Origin: Siphonodentalium dalli
Lineage: Eukaryota > Mollusca > Scaphopoda > Gadilida > Siphonodentaliidae
Reading direction: 5' to 3'
Assembly (NCBI GenBank): GCA_032622095.1
Contig: CP136069.1
Coordinates: forward strand, 158,461,043 to 158,525,042
Length of the DNA: 64,000 nucleotides
This document shows, in pieces, positions 1 to 10,048 of this stretch. How positions within the stretch are numbered: position 1 is the stretch's first letter; every line of letters begins with the position of its first letter. The position numbers were made by a program, and so were the translations under genes. Under the pieces are notes generated by a model that did no database searches, was not told where the DNA came from, and saw nothing but the letters and a program-made list of their open reading frames with translations.

Positions 1-509
1 CATTGATTATATTTATAATTATATCCCTTGCTGAGATATGTAAATACTTTGTTACTCAAGTATGCAGACACTCCTATTGCATGCTATAATTTCACACACT
101 CATCTACTCCTGACTCACCTCATTGATCCACGTTCCCCTTCTGAAACCGATCACGACATGGATATTTTTCTATCCCTCACTTACGCTGTCCTGGTTAGAT
201 AAAATGAATATCCCAGACATTCCACACATGCATCTAGTCGAATAGCGGTATATATATTTTGAAAATCACATCGAATCGCTATATTTTGACTTTTCTACAA
301 AAATAACTTGTTATCCACCGAGTCCCATTTGATAGTTAAAACCAGAAATGTGTACCAGGTTATCACACAAATGAACCACTCCTATGAGCCATATACACAA
401 AATACAACTGAAACGCTATATGACGTCATGACGTTATAAGATGAAAGTCCTCATTTGACAGAAAGGATTCTCAACATTCATTCTGAACATTATGTGTTGT
501 CGCTAAACG

Positions 510-510
<1 letters not shown>
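1..510. other. No recognised feature
   Basis: AT-rich sequence without a credible ORF, RNA gene or clear repeat by eye. It runs into the TA microsatellite that borders the first mobile element. Confidence 0.5.

Positions 511-550
<40 letters not shown>
511..550. repeat. (TA)n microsatellite, left flank of TIR element
   Basis: About 20 uninterrupted TA units end exactly where the inverted-repeat element begins (CTAGAAGG). A matching TA tract lies on the far side, as expected for an element that targets or duplicates TA. Confidence 0.9.
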
Positions 551-551
<1 letters not shown>

Positions 552-610
552 TAGAAGGTGACCCGACTTCGTCCGGGCTTTGACCTTGAATTGACCATTT
601 TGAAGGTCAA
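551..610 (+). repeat. Left terminal inverted repeat (60 bp)
   Basis: Starts CTAGAAGGTGACCCGACTTC. It matches the reverse complement of 2087-2146 at 59 of 60 positions. Confidence 0.92.
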
Positions 611-1175
611 GGTCAGGTGGGGTCAAACACCAACACCCCAAAAATGGTGGAAATCGGCCCAGCGGATACCGGGAAATCGGCCCAGCGGATACCGACATCC
701 CCTATGCATAAAATTTCGTCCGTAAAAATCCGCCAGTTTAACCCGATTTGATTTCCACTCAAGTATATAAACGCGCCTCATATACACACGCTCATTAATT
801 ATCAAGTTTCAACGTAAAGATGCCCGAGATATCGCCAAGACGTCTGAAACAGTCAAATGCATCGGCCGGTTAAGCGTTAACGTGATCTAACGTTATGACC
901 TCTAACGACGTCATAGAAGTTACGCATTGTTTTTATCCTGATGGAAGATAGTACCACTTCTTCTTGATAATTGAGGCAGATAACTAAAACGGATACATAC
1001 GCATTATATATCGTTGGAAAGAGGAAACACGAAAGATTCTCACAGTGTCATTATTATGACTGGCATTTTATTATTCGCGCTGTTTCGAATCGATTTGTAA
1101 GCACCGAACTCAAATGAAAGTCACGTAACACAGCGTAAAAACAGATTTGACCTCGGCACGTGAAAAGTTTACCTC

Positions 1176-1556
1176 GGATCTTAAAATCAATAGGCCTATG
1201 TCACCCCCGGCCGAAAATACCCCCACATACCAAGTTTCATCGAAATCGGGTCGGCCGTTTTCGAGTTCATCGATTACACACAAACAAACAAACAGATCTT
1301 CCAAAATATATAATACGTACGTACTCCCACAACATATATATATATATATCTATTATATATTTAAGAAGATCTGTGTATGTGTGTGTGTGTGTGCGTTTGT
1401 TTGTGTGTGTGTGTGTGTGAGGGTGGGTGTGTGTGTGTGTGTGTGTCTGTCTGTCTGTCTGTAATCGATAGACTCAAAAACGGCCGAGCCGATTTCGATG
1501 AAATTTGGTATGTCGGGGTATTTTCGGCCGGGGAGTGACATAGGCCTATTAATTTG
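1176..1556. repeat. Internal inverted repeat around GT microsatellite
   Basis: Sequence at about 1176-1270 reappears in reverse complement at about 1462-1556. Shared landmarks are GACATAGGCCTATT, the TTTCGGCCGG block and GATTTCGATGAAA. The arms are about 90 bases and the spacer is mostly TA and GT repeats, so the middle of the element could extrude as a hairpin. The right arm is the first unit of the 131-bp array, so the left arm is an inverted copy of that unit. Confidence 0.75.
1371..1462 (+). repeat. (GT)n/(CTGT)n microsatellite
   Basis: About 90 bases dominated by GT dinucleotides, with interruptions GCGTTT and GAGGGTGG, and a CTGT tetramer run at the right end. Confidence 0.95.
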
Positions 1557-2110
1557 CCCGTGCGACGTGACCTTGACCTTGAAATCGGGTATTTTCAAGG
1601 TCAAACGCCCGAATATCACGGGATTTCGATGAAACTTGGTATGTGGGGGTACCTTCGGCCGGGGAGTGGCATAAACCTATTAATTTGCCCGTGCGACGTG
1701 ACATTGACCTTGAAATCGGGTCATTTCAAGGTCAAACGCCCGAATATCACGGGATTTCGATGAAACTTTGTATGTGGGGGTACTTTCGTATGGGGAGTCT
1801 CATAAGCATATTCATTTGCCCGTGCGACGTGACATTGACCTTGAAATCGGGTCAATTCATGGTCAAATCGCCAATTTTGATGGGATTTCGACGAAATTTT
1901 ATACATAGGGTTACTTTTGTCCACTGAGTGTTTTGGACGGGTCAAATCGTGACCCCGACCTGACCTTGACATTCAAAATGATCAATTCGAGGTTAAATCG
2001 GGTAAAACCGGATGGATTTCGACGGGCACGTTTGTCGGGTAATTTTGTCCGGGCAGTGTTTTGGACTGGTCAAATCGTGACCCCAATTGACCTTCAAAAT
2101 GGACAATTCA
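1491..2110 (+). repeat. 131-bp tandem array with paired TCAAGGTCA motifs
   Basis: The landmark GATTTCG occurs at 1491, 1622, 1753, 1884 and 2015, an exact 131-base spacing five times. Each unit carries TTTGCCCGTGCGACGTGA or a decayed form, then TGACCTTGA and TCAAGGTCA facing each other across about 12 bases. Decay rises toward the right end, where the units merge into the terminal repeat. The long ORFs over this array are by-products of the regular period and are not credible genes. Confidence 0.85.
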
Positions 2111-2145
2111 AGGTCAAAGCCCGGACGAAGTCGGGTCACCTTCTA

Positions 2146-2146
<1 letters not shown>
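2087..2146 (-). repeat. Right terminal inverted repeat (60 bp)
   Basis: Reverse complement of 551-610 with one mismatch. It ends in CACCTTCTAG directly against TA repeats. Confidence 0.92.

Positions 2147-2198
<52 letters not shown>
2147..2198. repeat. (TA)n microsatellite, right flank of TIR element
   Basis: About 26 TA units follow the right terminal repeat without a gap. Confidence 0.95.
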
Positions 2199-2201
<3 letters not shown>

Positions 2202-4339
2202 AATGACCATTCGTTATGATTATTAATTGTAATTAGTAAACATGCCATTAACGGTCCGTTTAAATTGATATATCACGGTTGCCGTTCCTGGCGCATCAAC
2301 TGGCTGCTATTAATGGGCCAATGGTGGTAGACTGAAAAATATAGACGCCGCTTTTTAAAACGAAGAACAACACCGAGAACGTTGAATGCAAGACGAAATT
2401 AGGCGTGCTATATGTTATTTATGATTACGTATATGATGGTCGATAACTTAACAGAAATGGCCATTTAAGCTTATTGTCCATATTTGAATTTCCATACTAA
2501 CAGCTAGACAGTTTGGAAATTGATTTGCTCATAGAAACATACCAATTCTTTACAAATGGAAGTGAGAACTTGGGTACTCTTTATTTCACAGGGTCGTAAT
2601 CTATAGATAACCATCGGGTTCAATTAAACACGCCATTGCTGGTTTCTGGGGGGGGGTTGAACAAAACACAAAAAAATCACCTTGCCGTACGTACTCCGAC
2701 AACATAAGCTTTAAAATGGAACCAGGCAAAATTAAGCTCGGTGATGAGCTAGCAGTGAAGGCATGCCACTCAATAAATTTAGTTGTGATATAACTGTTAA
2801 GGCAATCGGAGGAACACCACCCATGGACAGCAATGACTTCATATCGGATATGCATTGGCAAGACAAGGTATAGCGGACATTTGCCCATATTCCCCAGCCG
2901 CTCGTTGATGGAAACAACGGACAATTCCCCACCGTCCACATGTTGTGTGTTGCTGAATATTCGATCCATGCATTGTGTTTTCCCAGAAGACATCTTGAAA
3001 TGCTCACGGGTGGGGTAAAATCGTTACATATATGATAACCAGGTACGTGGGATACAGATTGATTCGGCGGAGTATATATAATTTTCACACCGAAACCTGC
3101 ATGGTTGGGCGATTCGTCGGAAGGAGATGGGTGGTCGAGTGTATGTGGTTTCCTTACCGCACAGGTAGGCCTACTATATAATTATGATAGCCCTATTCGG
3201 ATTAAATAGAGGAAATTCGAAAAGATTTAGAAAACAAGTAATTTAAATATGGCTCTCAAGGATATCTCCTATGCCTTGGTCGATTGGACGGATCATCTGG
3301 AGCGGTACATGATTACTGCATGGTGGGTTCGGAGGTGTCGCCGATAACGACTTTCCGTCGAATGATGCCCGAATCTATGTCTGGATCTGCATAGAATATG
3401 ACGTAGGATCCTTGCAGATTTATATATAGGCCGGATATACCACTCTGAACTCCTCGACCTGTGACCTCTGGGGCCAAGCTGAAACGGTGACGGAATCTGA
3501 CGAGGTTTGCCGAATTATTTATATACGTCGGGATTGTGGGACGGACGACGATGTTTCTAAAAAGATGGTTGTTGAAATCGCCCCGTTTGTAGGCATATAG
3601 GCCTAGCCTATATATACACGCGGATATAGGCTCAAAATATAGGATCACTGATCAATGTTGTTTTATAAGTTTAGCTTCTATCTCAAAACTGAACAATATT
3701 TCCCTCTGTCACTTTCAAATCGAGTTGATATTGTGATATTTGCTTAACTTGTGTAACACTATCACAATTCTCTCTAACCTGGGTAACTTCATCACAATTT
3801 CAGGAACCTGGGTAACTTTATCACAGAAAACCGGTGAGAGTGACCTATTCAGCCCCAATGATCCCCACTCTTTGGTACCACTATATACTATTCATAGTAG
3901 ATTTTGAGAGGAGGTACATCTAAGTGGCTAGCACTTGTCCTCCAATCCCGTCACCATATCATTTTGATAAATAAATATGTTTAAACCATAGTATATTTTG
4001 AGATTTATGAATGCCCACCTCCAAACAGGCATCCAAAGAAAGCACACCGACATCCCCGGACAAGCTGGTTATGTCAGACAACAAGCTAAAGATAGAATAG
4101 CAAGGTTGTGAATACACACCACCAAAACGGATATTCAGAGAATGCACACCGGCGTCTCTACTCAGGACTAGATGATGACGTTAGGCGACAAGCTAAAAAT
4201 AAAATATCAACAACTGCATCCGCGCTTTTTTGTCTGCTGCATATTAGTCCAGGAGATATTGGTCGACCTCTGCACCCCCTCAGAACTCAACTTCACCCCA
4301 CTAATTTTCTTTCTTAATGTCTCCTCTAATTTTTTTCGG
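2199..4339. other. No assigned gene; two unassigned open frames
   Basis: Two minus-strand open frames of 130 codons (2601-2993) and 111 codons (3313-3648) lie here. I recognise no domain in either, and frames of this length are expected a few times by chance in 64 kb of AT-rich DNA. A short 30-base tandem repeat sits at 3751-3830 (next entry). Nothing else stands out. Confidence 0.4.
3751..3830 (+). repeat. 30-bp tandem repeat, about 3 units
   Basis: Units start at 3751, 3781 and about 3810. The shared core is CCTGGGTAACTT followed by TATCACA or CATCACA; the first unit is the most diverged. Confidence 0.7.
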
Positions 4340-5480
4340 TTGTTAACAAGAAACAAAAGTGGCCGCAGAGACTCCAGACAAGATATGGCGTCCATCATGG
4401 CGGCCATTTTTTGTATATGCACCAGGTCTCTTTGATCGCCGTAATAGTTAAGATGATATCACATTCGGTCTTGTTTTCCGCTCGATTCGTCATGATAATA
4501 TACAACACTTACAAATTAGCTAAAAGTCCGACACCAGAATCCAATATGGCGGCCAAGATGGCCGCCGAAATGTGAAAATATGCTATTTTTCTGACATTTT
4601 ACCACCTTTCGTTTGTCTTTGTGGGAAAATATTGGCATCTGGGCCTGATGTTATACATTTATCGTATAGAAGAGTGATTGCCGAACACATGGGGAACATA
4701 ATATATATACATTGTGTGATATTTTTGTCCGATATCACGTTTTCCCAAATGCCGGTATAATAGGTCAAAGCCGAATCTACGTCAATAACGCGATGTAATG
4801 TTTCGAATCGATTAATGTTATTGCTATCATAACAACACCCATGCATATATATGCGCAGGAGATACTCGAGCCAGGATTCCTCTTATACCTGATTTGACGA
4901 ATATTCACCTAAATCCAAGATGGCGGCCAAAATGGCCACAAGAAATAGACAAATCTCCAAAAATCATCGATTTTAACATCAGTATTGTCATGACATCTCC
5001 ACACCTGCTTGCTATTGTGAGTTGGGAACACTTAGGCGAAGAACTTTTCTTGCACCATATCCAAATAAAAGTCCCTCAAATCCAAATTGGCGCCCACAAT
5101 TGCGGACAGATTTTGAAAAATCACCGAAATTCCTTCATATTCACATCATTGGGCATTATTGTCGAGACAACTCTACCTATTATTACAGCTGAGTTGGAAA
5201 TACTGAGGTGAAGTAATTACCTTACATCTCATGAAATAAATGGTTTTCCAAATCGAAGATGGCGGCCAACATGGCGACCGAAATTCGAAAACACGCCTAC
5301 ATTCCTTTACTTTCTTACGATGGGCGTTATTGTTACACGATTTCTACCCACCATCACATGTTGATATGGAATATTGATCTGAAGTGTTCATTAGGGTTTG
5401 GCAGTTGATACTCACAATCAATATGGCGGCCAAACTGGCGGCCAGATATTGAAAAGAAGCCGATATTATCACATACTAAT
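4340..5480 (+). repeat. Degenerate ~165-bp repeats with ATGGCGGCC pairs (foldback-arm family)
   Basis: Paired motifs of the form AAGATGGCGGCCAAAATGGC recur near 4385, 4545, 4918, 5085, 5258 and 5420, roughly 150-170 bases apart with one weak position around 4740. The opening segment (AGTGGCCGCAGAGAC, then GATATGGCGTCC) closely resembles the start of the solo arm at 46.47 kb, and the style matches both arms of the 59-63 kb foldback. I read it as an older, diverged arm of that family on the plus strand. Overlapping ORFs follow from the repeats and look non-coding. Confidence 0.65.
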
Positions 5481-6117
5481 TTCAACTTCTTGTCATAATA
5501 TCGATCTGTATAGACGAAACGGTACATTAGCTCTAACGTAAGTCGTAACCTTTTGGAACGTTTATAACCCACAATCGCGATGTGACATTTCAAAATCCAT
5601 TCTCCACTAAGGGCCCATACTGGTCGTAACCGTATATAGGTGCGCCGAATATTCATATTATGACTTCCAAGAATCAAAACAACAGTAGCTGAGCTTAATC
5701 TAATTTGTCCCATTTAGCATTATCTAGACCAGTTTCCATCCATCTCCTCGTCAGATTAATCTATCTCGCTCACAACAGTTTTCTACACTTCTTTGTAGAA
5801 GGGTCCCACTAATCGGAATGTTTCAAACAATACATATGCCGGTGTCATATTCACGTGTTTGTTTCGGAAGCTTGGAATTCGTATCCTTTTCTTGGCGAGC
5901 TTCATTCGTGGTATAGCTTATGGTATAATTCAGATGCTACATATGGGGTATGGGCGTCATCTTGTGCGATACACTAGAAATGTATTCGGTCGATACGCAT
6001 ACTAGCTTTCAGAAGGACCTATCTATCTGCGTATTGTCAGCTTTGTTGACTTAATCTGGATAACAACATGTACAGCGGGTGATCTTCCCAAACAGCCACT
6101 TCTCAGTATATGCGCCA
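5481..6117. other. No recognised feature
   Basis: Unique-looking sequence. A 119-codon minus-strand frame covers part of it (5354-5713) but overlaps the repeat array and shows no known motif. Confidence 0.45.
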
Positions 6118-6337
6118 TTGTGTTGTATTGTAGATTGGTACATGTATGTGTAATATCAGTGAGCGTCTTACGTGACAAACCTGAGATGAAATATAGTTTA
6201 ATCGTACCAGAGAGATACACAAAACACGTGCTTTCACAAGCGACAACCAGACAATAATAAAACAGGTCACACACAGCAGAGACCTTAACAAGACGCTCAC
6301 GGATATTACACATACATGTACCAATCAACAATACAAC
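6118..6337. repeat. Inverted repeat, ~48-bp arms
   Basis: The left arm (about 6119-6170) and right arm (about 6287-6337) are reverse complements with a few mismatches, centred on GGTACATGTATGTGTAATAT. The spacer is about 115 bases. The right arm runs straight into the LINE fragment and translates in a frame compatible with it, so the left arm may be an inverted piece of the same retrotransposon. Confidence 0.8.
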
Positions 6338-6620
6338 AGAGTAACGCTAGAAAAAATACATTACACATTTTCCGACCAATACTGGAATATGCCTCCCCTG
6401 TGTGGGATAACTGCCCTAATTATCTTAGTGATGCTGACATTGAAAAGGTTCAGTACGAAATGGCCCGAATAGTAACAGGTGCAACCATCAGTACCCGTAA
6501 CGCGCGTCTTTTATCAGAAACTGGCTGGGAACTCCTCTCCTCACGTCGTAGAAAACACAAGCTATGTCAATTTTTTTAAATGCTACGTGGACCAGCTTCC
6601 ATTTCCATTGGTTGGTCGAG
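6288..6620 (+). pseudogene. Non-LTR retrotransposon fragment (end of reverse transcriptase ORF)
   Basis: The translation contains RPILEYASPVWDNC, then EKVQYEMARIVTGA and GWELLSSRRRKHKLC, followed after one break by KMLRG. This series is typical of the region just after the reverse transcriptase domain in CR1/jockey/I-like LINEs, which copy their own RNA at a nicked target. Upstream, VTLEKIHYTF continues the same domain, but a one-base loss near 6367 shifts the frame. Only about 110 codons remain of an ORF that is normally near 900-1000. No catalytic YADD box, endonuclease or tail is present. It is a dead 5'- and 3'-truncated copy. The clade call is tentative; the LINE assignment is firm. Confidence 0.85.
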
Positions 6621-7183
6621 CATGCTTCGCTGCATGGACTTGTTAAGTGGTCACGAGCTGTAAAACAAATTCCATGGGGACCCCATGGCTTTTGAGTATA
6701 TTTTGTGGTTGTTCAATATCTTGAATAATGATCATGTGGTTAATTATTAAAATGTAATTCATCATAATTGGTAACAGTTATTGCTTCAGTATAGTATGAT
6801 TTCTCTAATGTACATAACTCTTCTTTCACGCACATGCTACCTTTATTACTAGCTTTTTGCCGATTCGGAATTTTCTTCCTGTCAACAGGTCAGAAAGTGA
6901 CAGTGTTACTGGTGAAACTATATGCAGTCGCGCACCCTGCATTGATAAGATAGAAAACGACTATAAAATAACATACACCCGTAACAATCCGGTGTCTACA
7001 ATCATGGTCCAAATGATTCTCATCGATGTCACACATATTTACACTATATTGCAGCGATATACATATATACAAATGATATTTCATCCATTCCTTGCACCTA
7101 TTCAAATGTTCGAATACACGAGACAATGTATGAGTACTCATGTTTCAATCGGAATTGTTATTAATCTGGAATATTCTACTTAC
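6621..7183. other. No recognised feature (possible intron of lectin-like gene)
   Basis: No domain is visible on either strand. If the minus-strand exon at 7184-7367 belongs to a live gene, this stretch would be its downstream intron, because a strong GTAAGT donor faces into it. I could not find the rest of a lectin fold here. Confidence 0.35.
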
Positions 7184-7367
7184 AATCCGTACTCAAACAC
7201 CGATCCTGTTAGGTTTTTACGTATATAATTGATGAAATTCCGCCTCTTCATATCCGAATCCATAGCCAACAAGTGTCCTCCGTTAGTTTGGTTGCAAAAC
7301 TGCCTGGCATTTTCATAACAGTACCCTTCCGAGTAAAAAATCCACTTCGCCAGTCCCATCGTGTCAC
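7184..7367 (-). CDS. Possible single exon of a C-type lectin-like domain protein
   Basis: On the minus strand an open exon of 184 bases is bounded by an AG acceptor (just right of 7367) and a GTAAGTAG donor (7183 downward). It encodes residues including KWIFYSEGYCYENARQFC and GGHLLAMDSDMKRRNFINYI. The pattern of aromatic residues, a Cys after an AR-FC helix, then GGHLLA and a following helix matches the first half of a C-type lectin-like domain, which binds sugars or proteins, usually outside the cell. The second half with the WIGL, calcium-binding and last Cys motifs should follow in another exon, but I do not see it in the 7 kb downstream. There is no visible signal peptide or first exon. 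It may be an orphan exon or a pseudogene fragment. The lectin-like call is moderate; the claim of an active gene is weak. Confidence 0.5.
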
Positions 7368-8184
7368 CTACATTGGAGATACATATAATCAAATGTATTT
7401 AACGTCGTTTTGTCATAATTCCAAGACTGGTCATTATAATAACTCACTTGAAAGTCAGCAACTTTTGGCACTATTCATCTTACAATTTAACCTACAATAA
7501 TGGACAATGTGAGAAATATAATCGCCAAACTTCCACGAGAATATCATGTTTTAATGTATATTGTATTGTTAGTTTACCATTCCGAAGTATCGGTTTAAGT
7601 CAAAGGAAATTGGACTACATAATAACTCCCAAACCTATTTATTGCAAGATTTCATGGGCAAACATCATTGATAACGTTGTCATTTTAAGCCAGGTTTTAT
7701 GTTCAAACTCTCGAGGCGGCTTCTAGCACTTAGATATATACGGAAGGCCGATCTTTTCACTAAAAAGTTGTTCACTGCATTAATTACAGGTTGTGGTTAA
7801 TAGAGTGAGTATATGGTGCTATAGACGCAGTCTCGACCCAATGCAGGGACGTGATTATAGATTGTCTCCGTGTTAGGAGGGCTGTCCAAATTCTAACTAC
7901 ACGCCCTTGAACCATATTATATCAAATTCACAAGTTTGCGCGTAATTCAATGTGTATGCACCGCCACCCGTGGGGGTTTGATTTTTCCCAACTGGTCCCT
8001 CACATCCGCCTGGATGGTAGCATATTCTAACTGAATCAGTGGTCTTTTTGTCGCTAGCCGGGGTGGCATAATCCATTGGGCCGAACAGTAAGAAAATGTG
8101 TAGATCTGAGCCTGAACAATCCTAATATCTAGTGTCTAACGCCATGCAAATTACCTCGATTTAAAAAAATTAATTATCAGTTTC
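7368..8184. other. No recognised feature
   Basis: Only short, motif-free open frames on both strands. Confidence 0.45.
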
Positions 8185-8480
8185 TGACTGCCACTGGGGA
8201 GGGACGGGGACACACCGAATCGACTATGGTTCGGCCCGGTATGAGGAATATTTGAAATATGAACATGACATTTGCTAAATCCTAGCATCCAGAGTGGCAT
8301 CAAGCTTTCCATTTGTTGGATAATTTGAGACCTGACACCCCTCCCCAAAGGTTGGAAAATTTCCAACAGTTTCTGATTTCAGTCCAAATGTTTTACCAAA
8401 AATAGGAAAATATGCTTGAATAGTTTACCAAAGTTGGGGGGGGGGTCAGACACCCATGTTGTCATGTCCCTGTCCCAACA
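8185..8480. repeat. Dispersed repeat family E, copy 1
   Basis: Shares an ordered set of blocks with 51,290-51,470: the GGTCCGG/GGCCCGG-TGAG block, then GAAATA-GAACATGA, then CCAGCTTTCC or CAAGCTTTCC, then GACACCCC. The right half also matches 21,640-21,760 (GACACCCCCTAAGGTTTG, then a TCCAAA-TTTT-ACCAAA block). No terminal repeats or coding capacity are visible. Confidence 0.6.
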
Positions 8481-9744
8481 GTTGTACAATGGCATCAATA
8501 TATCGTGGATTTATCCATGTATTTGAATTCGACCGTTTAGTTACTTTATCGTATGTAGATGAGGACTCATTTCTCATTTTAATATGTAGATATATACCAT
8601 CTGAACAGACATGGCGCATTTGAAAATACTGGTGTATATTGTAGTGGGGATAATATAGGTCGCTAAAGACACGAAATACCTGTACATACTCTACGAAATC
8701 TAAGCATAATCAGATGTGAAGTAAACGCTCTTTATTTAATCCGTATAATAAACAGACTATTTTAACACATGTTATCGTTACCAAGTTTAACTTTTCAACC
8801 TACCTCTTGGTTTTTTAGATCCCGAAAACAATCCCTATTCTTGTGATAAATATTCCCTTGCCCGACCCTTCGATCTGTTTGAAATATTCCAACCCAAATT
8901 AATGTTTTCTTAAACGGACATGGCTCATTCGAAACTCCAGATTTTGTCTACATAATTTCGATAAATACACGAAAGATTGGTATGCTTTGAAAAACACTTT
9001 GCCAAAGTTACAGCTATTTTCCATCCGTTGTCAATTTTTCGCCCCAAGTCAGACAAACGCTCTTTATTGCTACCATATCAGGAATAGAATAGCACGGAGC
9101 GCTCTTTTCTGTTCCATGTCGTGCCAATGGCTGTTTTTTTGTTTGGGTCCCAAACACCTTGTTCATACTTGCATTTTCGTTACTTCTTTGCGTCTTTTTT
9201 TTTGGTTACAGAATGATCGTAGAAAGGTAGTTAAGCTATTTATCGACCTACTTCGATACCGGGAAAAATACAAAAGCTAATACTATTATTTGTATTTTGG
9301 AGCGCAAACCGTCATGTGGCTTTAATATGACTACATATTCCTCAAATAAAATAGGGGATACATTCGGTCTTATATCTGACTGAAAGTACATGTTGGACAT
9401 TATTAGACCCTGAGGCTAAAACAATACATTTTACACCGAGTATTGGTTGGAAATTTTAATTATAACGTAAGTGTATATTTGAGCTATCATAATCTATTTT
9501 CTATGTCTGAAAATTCCAACCGATGTATAGTCAACAGTCGATCGGTCTATGACTTGTAGAATCCAATTGTTGAAAATGTTACCAAGATGAGTGATAGAAA
9601 ATCACCAACCCCCCTCCAACTGACACCTCGTCCTTAATGAAAGCAACTGATTATCATGAGGCCCATTTCTGTTTAATCTAAATAAAAATTTCCAACAATC
9701 CATAACGGTAAGTATATAACATCGGCCAATAAAGCGAATGCGAA
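8481..9744. other. No gene; recurring AACGCTCTTTATT motif
   Basis: AACGCTCTTTATT followed by CCATATCAGGAA-like sequence occurs at about 8727 and 9057, and again at 12,433 and 12,479, so this is part of a low-copy repeat. No credible coding sequence. Confidence 0.4.
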
Positions 9745-9890
9745 TAACAAGGATAGGATAGGATAATTTTTATTTACAATACACATACATGGAAAGTACA
9801 ATTACAAATAAATATAATATTAATAGACTATACATGTATATTGCTAGGGGTGATATAGTCATGGCTGACTGTCTTCCTGTCTGACAATCT
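9745..9890 (-). mobile_element. Retroposon 3' end with (TATCC)n tail
   Basis: Read on the minus strand the segment goes GACAGGAAGACAG, then CACCCC, then an A/T-rich stretch, and ends AAATAAAAATTATCC followed by TATCCTATCC. A closely similar minus-strand segment is at 23,725-23,850. A shared 3' end with a short tandem tail is the usual mark of a non-LTR retroposon, cut off at its 5' side. No ORF is left. Confidence 0.6.
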
Positions 9891-9967
9891 ATATTATAAT
9901 ATATTTTTTGTTGCAGTTGGCTCATCATACATTACCAGTCGATGTGATGAATTCTACCCGTAAAACA

Positions 9968-10048
9968 GTTTGCGATTACAAAACGTGTACCGGTACGGGT
10001 GGCTACCCGTACGCGTACCCGTACCCGTACCGGTTTGAAATCGCAAAC
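9968..10048. repeat. Short foldback with CCCGTA hexamers
   Basis: GTTTGCGATT at the left and AATCGCAAAC at the right are reverse complements. Inside them, ACCGGTACGGGT pairs with the ACCCGTACC region. The right arm holds three to four CCCGTA units. The whole 81 bases can fold as a hairpin. Confidence 0.8.

Larger units (their letters stand above)
551..2146. mobile_element. Non-autonomous TIR element inserted in TA repeats
   Basis: The first 60 bases (551-610) and the last 60 (2087-2146) are inverted copies of each other with a single mismatch. The tips are CTAGAAGGTG and both sides are bordered by long TA tracts. This is the structure of a cut-and-paste DNA transposon relic using a TA-containing target. 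The 1.6 kb interior has no ORF resembling a transposase, so it would need a transposase from elsewhere. It holds a second inverted repeat around a GT microsatellite and a 131-bp-period array. The superfamily cannot be named from the termini alone. Confidence 0.85.

Noticed and set aside
1147..1464. ORFs reading into VCVCVCV or IYIYIYI words
   Set aside because: They translate GT and TA microsatellites and cannot be genes.
2601..2993. 130-codon minus-strand ORF
   Set aside because: Composition is plausible, but there is no domain, splice or start context, and such lengths are expected by chance in this amount of AT-rich DNA.
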